Source: Tubiluchus corallicola
Taxonomy: Eukaryota > Priapulida > Priapulimorpha > Priapulimorphida > Tubiluchidae
NCBI GenBank assembly: GCA_030141605.1
Contig: JAQGDQ010000200.1
Location: 62,001 to 126,000 of the forward strand
Direction of reading: 5' to 3'
Length of the DNA stretch: 64,000 nt
Notes under the pieces: generated by a model
The model's database searches: none
Seen by the model: only the letters and a program-made list of their open reading frames with translations
Told to the model about the DNA's origin: nothing
Position numbers and translations under genes: made by a program
Part shown: positions 27,101 to 53,289 of the stretch, piece after piece
How the letters are laid out: the number at the start of each line of letters is the position of its first letter
Numbering within the stretch: the stretch's first letter is position 1

Positions 27101-29379
27101 TAAAAATGTCCTAAACACTCTGCTTAAACATTTTCATAAACATTATTAGCATAACTACCAGTAGTAAAATGGCTTGTAATTGGGATGAGTTTGAATGAAC
27201 ATCAATTTTTGTGTTCAGTTCAAGACGATTGGATGTGTTTGCATTAAATCGGCATATAACATACATTGTGGCAAATGTTTCATTGGGCATTAGGCTACCA
27301 GATGAGGTATATAGAGCTCGCAAATCTAGATACACCCTCGGTCTGACTCAACTTCGGCTATAAGGTGTCCTTCATATTCGAGGTTGACTGTATCTTAAAC
27401 CCCTTAACTTTTGGCTGCCCTATCAGTACTTTACGTGTATAAATGAATACTAGCAAATGTTTAAACTGTAGACAATAAAATATGCCATTAGGTTACCACA
27501 TTTGCTGCAGAAAAGGTGATGCCTGAAAATTGTGAATTCGTTGGGAATTGAACCCGAGACCAGTGGATTACGCCCACTTGCTCTCATCATCTGAGCTATG
27601 TATCTACGTGGTTTTGTTTTGCGATTTGCTATCCGCACCCAGATTTTTTACAAAACAAAAGGCCTCTATTTGCGTAGACATGTATGCATTAATGCATCTT
27701 GCTATAATGCCAAACTCGCTTAATGCCAACTTTGTTTGAAGTCCCAAAGAGGGCAGTATAAAGAGGTCTCTCTAGCTCACTAGTAATGGGAATTCATGTT
27801 GGTATTTCGATAGAGTACTCCATGTTCATACTTACTCTATGCGGATACATAGATCAATTTGTTAAAGCAAGTGGACATGGACATAATACTCTGGTCTCGG
27901 GTTCAAGTCTGAATGTATTCACAGTTTTTCTGTATCACCTTCTGCAATGAATTTATCTTTTATGCTTATTGTCCTGTAGAATTTATTAATTCTGGCTAAT
28001 TGCAGTTATAACATCTCTTTGATTAATCTGAGGCACCACTAAAGTTTGTATATTAAAAAGCACAAGAAAACCCTTTATTTACAAAAGTTAAAAAAGTCGT
28101 CTCGAAATTTTGTATCACTTACATGCCGTTTTATTGGATACAGAGCTTGTCTTAGTAGTAACTTGAAAATCTAAACAGTCATTTGAAACAAGTTTAGATA
28201 ACATTGGGTAAAGTTTGGAAAAATAATCAGAGCTTTCGTAGCAAACTCTCCGCTAACTAAGCAGCTGTATTAATCACTGTATCTTGTCAAGATTAAAAAT
28301 GTATTTGTCGATAAGTCAGTGGTGCACACTGGGAAGGTGAGTCAGGGGTGCACAATGGGAAGGTGAGTCAGGGGTGCACACTGGGAAGGAGTGTCAGTTG
28401 TTCACACTGGGAAGGCAAGTCAGTGGTGCACACTGAAAAGGTGAGTCAGTGGTGCACACTGGAAAGGTGAGTCAGTGGTGCACACTGGGAAGGTGAGTCA
28501 GTGGTGCACACTGGGAAGGTGAGTCAGGGGTGAACATTGGGAAGGTGTGTCGGTGGTGCACACTGGGAAGGTGAGTCAGTGGTGCACGCTGGGAAGGTGA
28601 GTCAGTGGTGCACACTGGGAAGGTGAGTCAGGGGTGCACACTGTGAAGGTGAGTCAGGGGTGCACACTGGGAAGGTGAGTCAGGGGTGCACACTGGGAAG
28701 GTGAGTCAGTGGTGCACACTGGGAAGGTGAGTCAGGGGTGCACACTGGGAAGGTGAGTCAGTGGTGCACACTGGGAAGGTGAGTCAGGGGTGCACACTGG
28801 GAAGGTGTGTCAGCGACATTTTACTAGTTGATGTGAATGATATAAATTACTAAGAATTTTCTTTTCTAGTTACATAAAACTTTCTAGCTGACAAGCGTAA
28901 TGCTAAGTAGTAAAACTTTGCGTGGATAGTCTTTTGGGACATAGTTTAAAATTGCCTTTTCTTTCCCTTTACGCAAGAAATCTCCTACATTAAATCCTTT
29001 TTGAATCATCACCAAATCGTGTCTTCTTATTTCTCTACAAATTTGAAAGCAAATTTTAGCAGTAGATAGACATTTATTGAAGCGAATTCTCTGCCATTTG
29101 TATTATATTAATATTCTTCATTTATCTATCTAATTTTAGCCAAAAGATGATGTACAGCGTTTAATCAGCATCCAGTTTGCTTGGCGAGACAATGTCAAAC
29201 CAGTTGGTAGCACGTTCGTCGGTACCAGTCCAGAGTTTGAGGTCGCACTCTACACTTTAATCTTCCTAATGTCAGATACGTACAAGACACCAATTAGAAT
29301 CGACGATCAGTACGAAGTCGAGATCTGTTGTCATCGGTTTGGTGACAAACTGGGCTGTGCTTATCCCTTTGCTATATAA
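18144..29379 (+). CDS. EndoU (XendoU/placental protein 11 family) endoribonuclease, 6 exons, 289 aa
   Basis: Predicted uridylate-directed endoribonuclease. Coding join: 18144-18187, 23148-23248, 23349-23450, 25661-25895, 26416-26563, 29140-29379 (870 nt); all junctions are GT/AG and in phase. One EndoU domain fills the protein from residue 15. Seen: [15 protein letters not shown] start block, [20 protein letters not shown], catalytic [10 protein letters not shown] (Glu169-His170), [10 protein letters not shown] (His186, 16 residues after His170, the spacing of the XendoU catalytic pair), candidate Lys230 in VKPVGSTF, and the family signature [15 protein letters not shown]. Length matches Xenopus XendoU rather than longer secreted forms. 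No signal peptide or somatomedin-B domain, so an intracellular enzyme is inferred. Exon 1 is short (14 codons) and rests on phase, a fair start context (ATCATGG) and the donor only. Confidence 0.88.
19424..19639 (-). pseudogene. Retrotransposon ORF C-terminal end
   Basis: Reads [16 protein letters not shown] then [14 protein letters not shown], the C-terminal CR1-type block, out of frame with the preceding part. Confidence 0.75.
19678..20298 (-). pseudogene. Retrotransposon reverse transcriptase, motif C and thumb
   Basis: Begins [11 protein letters not shown]: the catalytic YADD is YADV. Continues [31 protein letters not shown] and CPVIWHFCS, all standard CR1/L2 RT blocks. Confidence 0.85.
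20238..21209 (-). pseudogene. Retrotransposon reverse transcriptase, fingers and palm up to motif B
   Basis: Frame with RT blocks [45 protein letters not shown] and IDKGVPLSV, where normal motif B (GVPQGS.LGP) is lost. The next frame picks up at motif C. Confidence 0.85.
21868..22620 (-). pseudogene. Retrotransposon ORF, 5' part: 2A, PHD-like finger, endonuclease start
   Basis: 250-residue frame. Residues 36-51 are hydrophobic ([13 protein letters not shown]), leading straight into DLELNPGP (53-60). Residues about 70-121 form a Cys-rich finger; the ligand normally His in WxHxxC is Gln (MWLQCRC). Endonuclease homology starts near residue 140 and is cut by TAG, after which the same frame continues PPSLSDTNF to 21640. 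Confidence 0.8.
22441..22464 (-). other. 2A-like translational recoding motif (DLELNPGP)
   Basis: Matches D-x-E-x-N-P-G-P, where the ribosome skips the Gly-Pro bond. Known from CR1-type elements of sea urchin, amphioxus and molluscs. The preceding hydrophobic run would also serve as a signal sequence. Confidence 0.75.
22661..23147. other. End of EndoU intron 1
   Basis: AT-rich sequence between the retrotransposon and exon 2; no feature recognised except the polypyrimidine tract and acceptor at 23125-23147. Confidence 0.5.
23148..23248 (+). CDS. EndoU exon 2
   Basis: Acceptor TATTTCAG|CTTCTT, donor CAAG|GTATAT. Encodes [20 protein letters not shown], the first EndoU block. Confidence 0.9.
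23349..23450 (+). CDS. EndoU exon 3
   Basis: Acceptor TTTCCAG|GGTACA, donor AAAC|GTGAGT. Encodes [19 protein letters not shown], matching the family PLF.YV.E block. Confidence 0.9.
24535..25020 (-). mobile_element. 3' end fragment of a non-LTR element, (AATTG)n tail
   Basis: Minus-strand reading ends in ACAAATAAATTGAATTGAAT after a block GACCTCTCGGTCTTTCGCC. Tail plus orientation resemble the CR1-like element at 19102. Confidence 0.5.
25070..25558. mobile_element. pogo-like MITE copy in EndoU intron 3
   Basis: Ends CTGTCATCCTCGGGTATAAG and ACCCGAGGTTGACTG with TA on each side. Internal text (CTTATATCCGATGTTCC, GTCGGGCCTGCGCGGGGTC) is shared with 26730-27390 and 35302-36004. Confidence 0.7.
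25661..25895 (+). CDS. EndoU exon 4
   Basis: Acceptor CTCCTAG|ATTTTC, donor AATAG|GTATCT. Encodes [13 protein letters not shown], then an acidic stretch and KLYRRTKGN ahead of the catalytic exon. Confidence 0.92.
26069..26225. mobile_element. TTAA-type MITE fragment, family C
   Basis: Begins TTAAAGGAAAACTGGACGATT and matches 44562-44710 for about 155 bp, then diverges. Confidence 0.6.
26416..26563 (+). CDS. EndoU exon 5: catalytic histidines
   Basis: Acceptor ATTTCAG|AAGCAT, donor GCACG|GTATGC. Carries Glu-His in [10 protein letters not shown] and the second His in [12 protein letters not shown], the catalytic pair of the family. Confidence 0.93.
26730..27390. mobile_element. pogo-like MITE copy in EndoU intron 5
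   Basis: Begins GGTCAACCTCGGGTATAAG and ends CGAGGTTGACTG, TA on both sides; related to 25070-25558. Confidence 0.65.
27480..27640 (-). mobile_element. tRNA-derived SINE copy
   Basis: Minus strand holds a good A box (TAGCTCAGATG) and B box (GGTTCAATTCC) plus a body ATTCACAATTTTC. No acceptor-stem pairing, so not a tRNA gene. A second copy lies inverted at 27790-27960. Confidence 0.6.
27790..27960 (+). mobile_element. tRNA-derived SINE copy, inverted partner
   Basis: Shares GTCTCGGGTTCAA and downstream ATCACCTTCTGCA with the minus-strand copy at 27480-27640. Confidence 0.6.
28055..28990. repeat. Dispersed repeat D copy 1, interrupted by a 26-bp satellite
   Basis: Flanks match 31190-31560 and 56655-57060 (GTAAAGTTTG, CGCTAACTAAGCA, ATAAATTACTAAGAATTTTC). 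The part that is single in those copies is here a tandem array. Confidence 0.65.
28313..28815. repeat. 26-bp satellite (GTCAGTGGTGCACACTGGGA-type), about 19 units
   Basis: Period 26 bp with GGGG/GTGG variants; no spacers, so not a CRISPR array. Confidence 0.92.
29140..29379 (+). CDS. EndoU exon 6: SPEFE signature and stop
   Basis: Acceptor AATTTTAG|CCAAAA. Encodes [27 protein letters not shown] and ends AYPFAI-TAA at 29377-29379. Confidence 0.93.
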   Translation, partial: PKDDVQRLISIQFAWRDNVKPVGSTFVGTSPEFEVALYTLIFLMSDTYKTPIRIDDQYEVEICCHRFGDKLGCAYPFAI

Positions 29380-29395
29380 ATTTTAGAGGAACTTT

Positions 29396-29412
29396 ATTTA
29401 TTTATTTATTTA
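29396..29412 (+). promoter_or_regulatory. AU-rich element in the EndoU 3' UTR
   Basis: Four overlapping ATTTA pentamers begin 17 nt after the stop. Such clusters can act as mRNA-decay elements; here it could also be a small (ATTT)n repeat. Confidence 0.4.
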
Positions 29413-29661
29413 CTTTGCATTCATGTAAATGTATAATGAAGCTTATACAGAAATGTTCTCACTAGATACGTGTAAATTAGGTGTCAGAAAATCATCTTTA
29501 TATAATGTTAGTGCTTATTTCGCATTTTTTATATGGATCATGTTCTTTTCTCTGTGTTATTATACGTGCTTATAAAAGTGAAACTAGACAGTGCATTGTG
29601 GGATGTGGTTTAAGTAATTTTTGCTATTGTTATAGTATTGCTATTAAAGTTGATTTATTTT

Positions 29662-29667
29662 AATAAA
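29662..29667 (+). terminator. Poly(A) signal candidate for EndoU
   Basis: AATAAA 283 nt after the stop, followed within 30 nt by GT-rich sequence. Confidence 0.5.
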
Positions 29668-29878
29668 TTTGTGAGTACCTTTACTCTCTGCAAGCTCCGG
29701 TATAGTTTATTATCTGTATACAGGTTCATCAGTTTGGTCTGAATAGTGTTACGTTTAGTCATACGTATCATGTATTTACTTACATGGTTTTTCATCATAC
29801 TGACTTTACCTTGTCTTAGCTTATAGCTAATTCACGCTTATCTTGTTACTGCTGTTATTAATATGGTTATGTAATTAG

Positions 29879-30440
29879 AAGCTAAAGCTGAGTCAGTTGC
29901 TACTACATCAGCTGACTCACACAGCAAATCAGCTAGCTCGGCTGAAGCTGAGTCAGTTGCTACTATACCAGCTGACTCACACAGTAAATCAGCTAGCTTG
30001 GTTGAAGCTAAGTCAGTTACTACTACATCAGCTGACTCACACAGTAAATCAATTAGCTCGGCTGAAGTTGAGTCAGTTACTACTACATCAGCTGACTCAC
30101 ACAGTAAATCAGCTAGCTCGGCTGAAGTTGAGTCAGTTGCTACTACACCAGCTGACTCACACAGTAAATCAGCTAGCTCGGCTGAAGCGGAGTCAGTTGC
30201 TACTACATTAGCTAACTCACACAGTAAATAAACTAGCTCGGCTGAAGCTGAGTCAGTTACTACTACATCGGCTGACTCACACAGTAATTAAGCTAGCTCG
30301 GCTGAAGCTGAGTCAGTTCCTACTACATCAGCTGACTCACACAGTAAATCAATTAGCTCGGCTGAGGTTGAGTCAGTTACTCCTACATCAGCTGACTCAC
30401 ACAGTAAATCAGCTAGCTCGGCTGAAGTTGACTGGCTTTT
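29879..30440 (+). repeat. 60-bp satellite readable as a 20-residue repeat
   Basis: About nine 60-bp units. The first six share an open plus frame with unit SVTTTSADSHSKSASSAE; unit 6 ends in TAA and unit 7 has another stop. It lies 500 bp past the EndoU stop, with no start or splice evidence tying it to a gene. Confidence 0.85.
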
Positions 30441-31189
30441 CAGCTGAGTTGGCCTTAAAGCAAAAATTAGCTAAGTCAGCTAAAGCTACGAATTTTTGTT
30501 AACTAAATAAATGTTAAATTGTTAGTTAACTGTTAAATTATGGAGACAATTTTTTTAAATAATTCATTTTGCTTTATACACACGAAAAAGCTGCTGTACA
30601 AATTCAAATAATGCATTAGAACAAAAATCTTCCCAGCCTGCAAAAATTTCGGCTAGCTCGACCGAGGGCCTGGCATGACTAAGGCCGGGTTTCTTATCGG
30701 CTCTGTCGACTGTGGAAATAAACCGGCTGGAGCTCAGTTAAAACGGCTCTGCGATGTCTTTTATTCGCAGCGGCCATGAAAAGTATAAAAAAGTATTCAA
30801 TAATTTTTTCAGCTGCTTTTCTTGCCTTTCGTAATTTTAAGCCAATTATCAAGAAACTCATTTGCCAAACTTTTTTGCTTGTCTAAAGGTTATACAAAGC
30901 ATGAATATGCCTGATCAGTCTCTGCAGTCCAGCCAATCAAGTCCTTTGTGTAGTGACTGAGAGATAGCATTTTGATGTGGTCATTTATTGCAGTCTGAAC
31001 AGGTATTTTGAGAACGTGTTGTCTGAAAGTGCTTTAGCATATCAACTCAGAGAAGAGAGGTTATGCTTTGCACGAATGAATTGTTTGTAACGTTTATAGT
31101 GAACAATTTAATCTATACAAGAAAATTAAGTCTGCTCAACTTGCTATAACGCTCGGATTTTCGTGCGTCACCTCTGTAGTGCACCCATT

Positions 31190-31560
31190 TCTTTAGGTGC
31201 AGCCATTTTGACGGTGAGTTGATTGAAACAAGTCAACATAACACTGCGTAAAGTTTGAAAAATAATCAGAACATTCGTAGCTCACTCTTCGCTAACTAAG
31301 CAAAAGTTTAAGTTACCTTATATTGAGGGTAAGATCAATAATCTGTTTTGGTGAATCAGCGGTGCACACTGAGATGGTGATGCAGTGCCGTTTCACCAGG
31401 TGGCGCGAATATTTTAAATTATAAAGAATTTTCTTGTCTAGAATCATAAGTCTTTCAAGCAGGTAAGCATAATGACAACTAACATAACTTTGTACGGAAT
31501 GTTCTTTGGGATTGACTTAAAAATTCCCTTTTCTTTCCCTTCAGCTACTGTATTTGTGCT
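31190..31560. repeat. Dispersed repeat D copy 2
   Basis: Contains a single GGTGCACACTGAGATGGTGA segment and the same flanks as copy 1. Confidence 0.6.
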
Positions 31561-32204
31561 ACGTCCATCTACCAGCTTACTACACCTGTCTACCAATTAT
31601 CCAGTTTTTGTCACGATAACTTCTATGTTTTCTTCGATCCTTGCACATTTTACGAAAGTAAGTAAGCAATTTATTCTCATTATGGCATAATACATACAAT
31701 GAAATTTACGTGGTTTTACGTACTGCAATAACTTATGGAAACAACAAGGAGATTAACACAAATAATTCAATCAGCTGTACAGTGACATAGAGAATTAATA
31801 TTGGAGATTTACTGTTGATGATTCGAACTGCAACGGAATAGAAAGAATTTAACATTATTGTGGTCTTAGCGTGAATTCAGTAAACTAAACACTCAGCAAA
31901 GTTCGTAAACGTCATAAAATCTTCTTGTTCCCACTTGCCTTCCTAATTATTGTACAGGTCACAGTTTTTCATGAGTTCATCAACAGAGACATTCTTGTTC
32001 TTCTGTTATGCACCACTTAACATGTCACCACTGAATGACCTTTAAAAGAAGTTCTGCCTCTTAACCTGCTAGACAGAATGGGACATACTTTAAATTTGAG
32101 TTCATATTTTGTGTACTTCTTTCAACAATTTATGAAATGTATAAATTAGTGCTGATTAGTTCATGGCTGATATAATCATTGCAAGTGTATACTGTTGCTG
32201 TATA

Positions 32205-32574
32205 TAGGGCTGGATTATGACCTTTTGGGACCCTTAGGCTGTTGAAATTATAGGGCCCCCTCAGACGAAGTATTTTTTACTTGTGATATATTTCAGAAAC
32301 ATTTGCATAGTTGCCCCATATTGCAACAAATGAATTCAAAGAAAGGCCCTTTTCGAAATAAAGGGCGTCAAACAAAAGTCGTTTGTCTCAAATAAAAGGC
32401 CTCAAACAAGGATCCTTTATCTCAGGAGATAGATGAGGAGCCACTTTAAAATTGGATTTTCAGACTTTCTGGCCTCCTTTTTCAAAGTTGAAATTTTATT
32501 TTATGCCCCCCCCCCGAGCTTGAGAGGCCCCCTAAGCTGCAGCCTATACTAGCCTATAGGGTAATCCAGCCCTG
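32205..32574. mobile_element. hAT-type nonautonomous element with 8-bp target duplication
   Basis: Ends TAGGGCTGGATTATG and GGGTAATCCAGCCCTG form inverted repeats. They are bounded by direct GCTGTATA at 32197-32204 and 32575-32582. 8-bp duplications are the hAT signature. No transposase frame. Confidence 0.85.
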
Positions 32575-32850
32575 GCTGTATATATAACTGCAGCTTATAC
32601 TAGTCTATAGGGTAATCCAGCCCTGGCTGTATATATAACTGCAGCTTATACTAGTCTATAGGGTAATCCAGCCCTGGCTGTATATATAACTGCAGCCTAT
32701 ACTAGTCTATAGGGTAATCCAGCCCTGGCTGTATATATAACTGCAGCCTATACTAGTCTATAGGGTAATCCAGCCCTGGCTGTATATATAACTGCAGCCT
32801 ATACTAGTCTATAGGGTAATCCAGCCCTGGCTGTATATATAACTGACCGG
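32520..32850. repeat. 51-bp tandem array derived from the hAT 3' end
   Basis: Six units with period 51 (GGTAATCC at about 32561, 32612, 32663, 32714, 32765, 32816). Each unit equals the last 45 or so bp of the hAT element plus the target duplication. Confidence 0.9.
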
Positions 32851-33143
32851 AATTATAAATTTTCTCACTTGTTTATTGTGCACATTACATTTACATCACA
32901 TTACAATACAGTGTAAATCTTAATAATGTAGCAATTTAACATACCTTTTTTATACATATATTTACTTACACCAGTTGTAAAATAAAGAAAGTAACAGTTA
33001 TTTAACAGGGGCTGTATAAAGAGATTTAGGAAGTGATATTCATAGCCGTACATATATTAGAAAATTCTTTACTGTAAGAATATAATCAAAATACTCATAA
33101 CAATGTTCTTCAAAAGACTGAAGACTGATATGTACAAATACTT

Positions 33144-33731
33144 TTAAAGGAAGACAGGATGATTTTTCATATACTACCACATTTTCAAGTCCGATAAAAA
33201 GTATACGTTTCAAGACAATTAATACTGCAAAAGCGTTTAATGGTAATTAAATAATAGATGACATCACAAACTAACATGGTTTTCAACAGCAAAAAATATT
33301 CCACGAGTATGTTGCGCGTGTTTGCGAAAGGGAAAATTGAAGTACAGTACTACTGTGAGGCATTCAGTGTGGTGTACTAAAACTAGACAAGTTTTAGGAT
33401 AAAAATTCAAGTTTCAAATTTACCGCAGTGCTCACACATAAGCTGTTCAATGTGTGTAGTTCACCACAAACTAACACATCTGAACTGAGAGGTGCAGCAC
33501 CTGTTTTTATGCATTGTATTTTCGACATGCAGGTGTTAGTGCCCGTCTAACTAGCGAATGGCAAAATGCATGTAACAGCGAAGAATTAGTGGCGCGAACG
33601 TGAAATTGTATTTGTGTGGTAATAATTCTTTCACGTAAGTCATTCTTTAAAAATAGTATGTTTCCTATCAATAATTTAAAGAGTAGATTGTTTTGACCTA
33701 CAGTTTAAGATTGGGTCCGGTTTTGCTTTAA
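33144..33731. mobile_element. TTAA-type MITE, family B, copy 2
   Basis: TTAAAGGAAGACAGGATGATT start, GGGTCCGGTTTTGCTTTAA end; TTAA on both sides. Confidence 0.8.
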
Positions 33732-33734
33732 TAT

Positions 33735-33870
33735 TGCTTATACCAGATATACAAAAAATAACATTGCATATAGTTTATACTAGATATACAAAATTGAATT
33801 TGCACATACTTTATATTAGATATACAAAAAATAACGTTGCACATAGTTTATACCAGATATACAAAAATGG
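33735..33870. repeat. 36-bp class tandem repeat
   Basis: Four copies of ATACCAGATATACAAAA plus TAACATTGCATATAGTTT. Confidence 0.75.
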
Positions 33871-34054
33871 AAAAACGTTTTTCTTGCATTTGCACAAATG
33901 TTTGTGTCGGTTACAATATCACATTTGCAAGATGGGATTATTATGACACAGGGAGCAGTCTTCGCCGTTTTCATTTGCCTTTGCATTTTGTCATGTAGTT
34001 ACAGAGAGAGAAACGTCATTGACATATCATAGCTCTTGTCAGAACACACGTTGT

Positions 34055-34405
34055 TTTGAAGTAAGCAGATACATTGTCTCGACGTATGCAGAAACAAGGA
34101 GACACATTGTCTCGAAGTAAGCAGGCACGTTGTCTAGATGTAAGCTGACATTGTCTTGAAGTAAGGAGACACATTGTCTTGAACTAAGAATACACATTGA
34201 CTGAAAGAAACACATTGTCTCGATGTAAGCAGACATATTGTCTCAAAGTAAGCCGACCACTAAGTCTAGATGTAAGCTGACATATTGTCTTGAGCTAAGA
34301 ATACACATTGACTGAAAGAAACACATTGTCTCGAAGTAAGCAGACATATTGTCCTGACGTACGCAGACACATTGTGTCGTAGTAAGAAGGCACATTGTCT
34401 CGAAC
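34055..34405. repeat. Minisatellite (ACATTGTCTCGAAGTAAGCA units)
   Basis: About fifteen degenerate 20-24 bp units upstream of the kinase 3' end; frames through it are not genes. Confidence 0.8.
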
Positions 34406-34784
34406 ACTGGCTCAAGCACTTCTCCTTCTGTTCTCTGAAACCCTTCCTTGTTAAACCATTGTGTTTTGTAGTTGAAGTAAATGTTCTCTCTCATTAAATA
34501 ATTCTTTTATATAAGCACCTCATATACCAACAAGCTTTTTTGTTTGTGACAAGAATAAAATGCATTTTAGCCACGAAATTTTACTTCAGATATCAAATAG
34601 GTGCTAAAATCTTAAACAAATTGCACTTATTTTCGCGTGGGTAAAACGGTAATAACTCGACAAGTTGCTGACTACTCGTCGATCGTAACTGTAATTCTTT
34701 ATTAACTATTTGCACACTTGAAGTCGGCACACAACTTTCTTGAATACAACACCGATGCACATTTATAAAAGTTCATAATTCAAA

Positions 34785-34882
34785 TGCATGATGCAAATGC
34801 TCACACAGTGTACATGCACTATGCAAATGCTCACACAATGCGCATGCACGATGCAAATGCTCACACAATGCGCATGCATGAG
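34785..34882. repeat. 33-bp repeat, three units
   Basis: ATGCAAATGCTCACACA repeated with ATGCGCATGCA linkers, 20 bp from the kinase stop codon; ATGCAAAT is an octamer-like motif. Confidence 0.7.
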
Positions 34883-34901
34883 TTAAAAATTCGTAAAGCT
34901 T

Positions 34902-51155
<16,254 letters not shown>

Positions 51156-51305
51156 CTGTAACAAAAAATAAAATATACTGTGATTTTTGCTGGATTTTTT
51201 TCGTGTTTACTCAAATGACTACAAATGTAAGCAGTTTTTCTGAATGCAAACTAATGTTTAATGGAACCCGAAATTATTAAATACTATAAATCTTTTTACA
51301 CGAAA

Positions 51306-51385
51306 AAAAACGAGAATGAACCTGAAATTGAACCAAGAACCTTTGGATTACAAGTTCAATGCCATGACCTCTAGACTATTCGGCT
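51306..51385 (-). repeat. tRNA-like relic
   Basis: Minus strand has TAGTCTAGAGG (A box) and GGTTCAATTTC (B box); degenerate, in the intron upstream of the SH3 exon. Confidence 0.45.
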
Positions 51386-51779
51386 CTTTTTACTACGCAA
51401 GTTTTTAGTTCAATTTTTGTAGCTCACCGATTAATTTGATCAAATTTTCATTAAATACTTTTTATAGAAAAGTCCTGGGCTCAAGTACTTGTATATCTTC
51501 ATTCCTGGTTTTTTCGCATTCCTTTCTGTTTTGGATAAGTTGGATTTCAAAAAAATCAATAACTGCTGGATTAAATAAACATTAACAAAATAACATTAAT
51601 GTTAATATCATGATTATGTCTAAAATTTAAGTTCTGTTCCTTTAGTTTTAGTTATAATCATATTAAAAATAGGATTTTTTTTGGAAATAAAAACATTCAT
51701 CAGTTTCTAACACTATGCAGCTATCCCGTACTCGCCCCATGCAAGTCGTATGGCATGTGAGCAAAAAGATACTTTTAGT

Positions 51780-52040
51780 GTTTAAGCCATTGATTTCGCA
51801 TTGATTTTTTACACGGAGCTATTCCGCAAATGGATAACGCATAAAGTGACGTTTATGTAGCATGCGTAATGCGTACGCGTTATGCTGCGGAAAAAAATCA
51901 ATAGGAAATAGCTGTAGAAAACGCATAACGCACTCCAGATAAACGGGTGCATTGCAAATTATGTAAACCGATTTTATCTATTCCGCATCCGCATAACGCA
52001 TTCCGGATGTCTGATAAACGCGCCGCTTTGCGCAAGACTA
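51780..52040. repeat. Palindromic dispersed repeat, second copy
   Basis: CGCATAACGCATTCCGG-type inverted ends and GATTTTATCTATTCCGC as at 3620-3835. Confidence 0.5.
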
Positions 52041-52439
52041 GCGCTCGTATAGAGGAGTTTAAAGCCAGAAAAGCAAACCGTTTTTTCTTTGATACGTCTA
52101 CAAATGTACTTCATGCAAGGTAAGTAATAACTTCAGATCCTCTCACTTTCTATATGTCCATACTTCCGTCAGCTTGACCTCTTTTGTTGTCTTGCCCTAA
52201 TTTTGCGGGAGTGCCAAACAGTTATTACGACGCAAAACACGCAAGCTTGACTTTTGACCTTATAAAATTGATGAAGCGAGGTGAAGTAGATTATCCGTTT
52301 TGCAAACTGTTTAAATTTTCTAAAATAATCTTTGAAAATTTCCAAACACCCAGGAATGCGACGACGAACAAAATAACATACAATCGATTGACAGCAGAGA
52401 AAGTTTTTAAAACTTTCGTAGTTATAAAATGGAGAATAT

Positions 52440-52600
52440 ATTTAAATTAATATATATAATATATATTATATTATATTGTATTGTATTGTATTGCATTGCA
52501 TTGCATTGCATTGCATTGCATTGCATTGCATTACATTACATTACATTACATTACATTATATTATATTATATATAATATATATTATAATATAATTAATATT
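52440..52600. repeat. Pentamer microsatellite (TATTG/CATTG/CATTA)n
   Basis: Successive five-base unit variants between AT-rich palindromic flanks. Confidence 0.9.
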
Positions 52601-52769
52601 TAAACTACTATATATAATTTAAAAATCGAAAAATATATGCACATTTAGACAAGGAATTGTACATTTTTTTCTACGTTGAATTACACGTCACGTGTTTTCT
52701 TACATATCGTTAAATTTTTATATGTCTTAATTATTATTTTAGCAGCAAATCTATAACTACCTTCGCTGC

Positions 52770-53160
52770 TGTTAGTGAAATCATGATTTACGTGACATCA
52801 GCATAAACTCGCCTCGTCGTATTTAAAGGGAATTTTAAAGCAAATCTAAAAAACTTTTCATACAAAGTTATGTTACCTTGCGTTATGTTTTCCACTTTGA
52901 AAAACTTATGTAATTGGAAAAAAGAAAACGTCACTGACTCACCTACCCAGTGTGCGCCAGTGATTCACCAAAAAACACATTATTAATCTTATTGACAAGA
53001 TAAAGTAACAAACTTTTGCTTAGTTATTGGCTGACGATTGCAGGCCAGAGAAAATTCAACAATTAAGAACAAAGGAAACGTTCTCTGAGGTTGATCGATT
53101 AAGAACTTTTACTTTTGCATTTTGCATAGGTATAAAATGCGTGCAAAGTTTCGCGATTTG
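52770..53160. repeat. Dispersed repeat D, inverted copy
   Basis: TGACTCACCTACCCAGTGTG and CTTATTGACAAGATAAAGTAA match the complement of copies at 28055 and 56655. Confidence 0.5.
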
Positions 53161-53289
53161 CCTTTTTTTATGATCACACGGAAATTAAAATTACAAAAAC
53201 TTTAATTAGATTCATCGTATTATAAAGGTAATTATCATGTTTTGAGCAAGGCAGTTGTAAGTTATCATGCAGTCTTCTTCGGATAATAA

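Noticed and set aside
27540-27610. Functional tRNA gene on the minus strand
   Set aside because: A and B boxes are good, but the acceptor stem does not pair and the U33 position is C; a SINE fits better. The other tRNA-like sites also fail to close.
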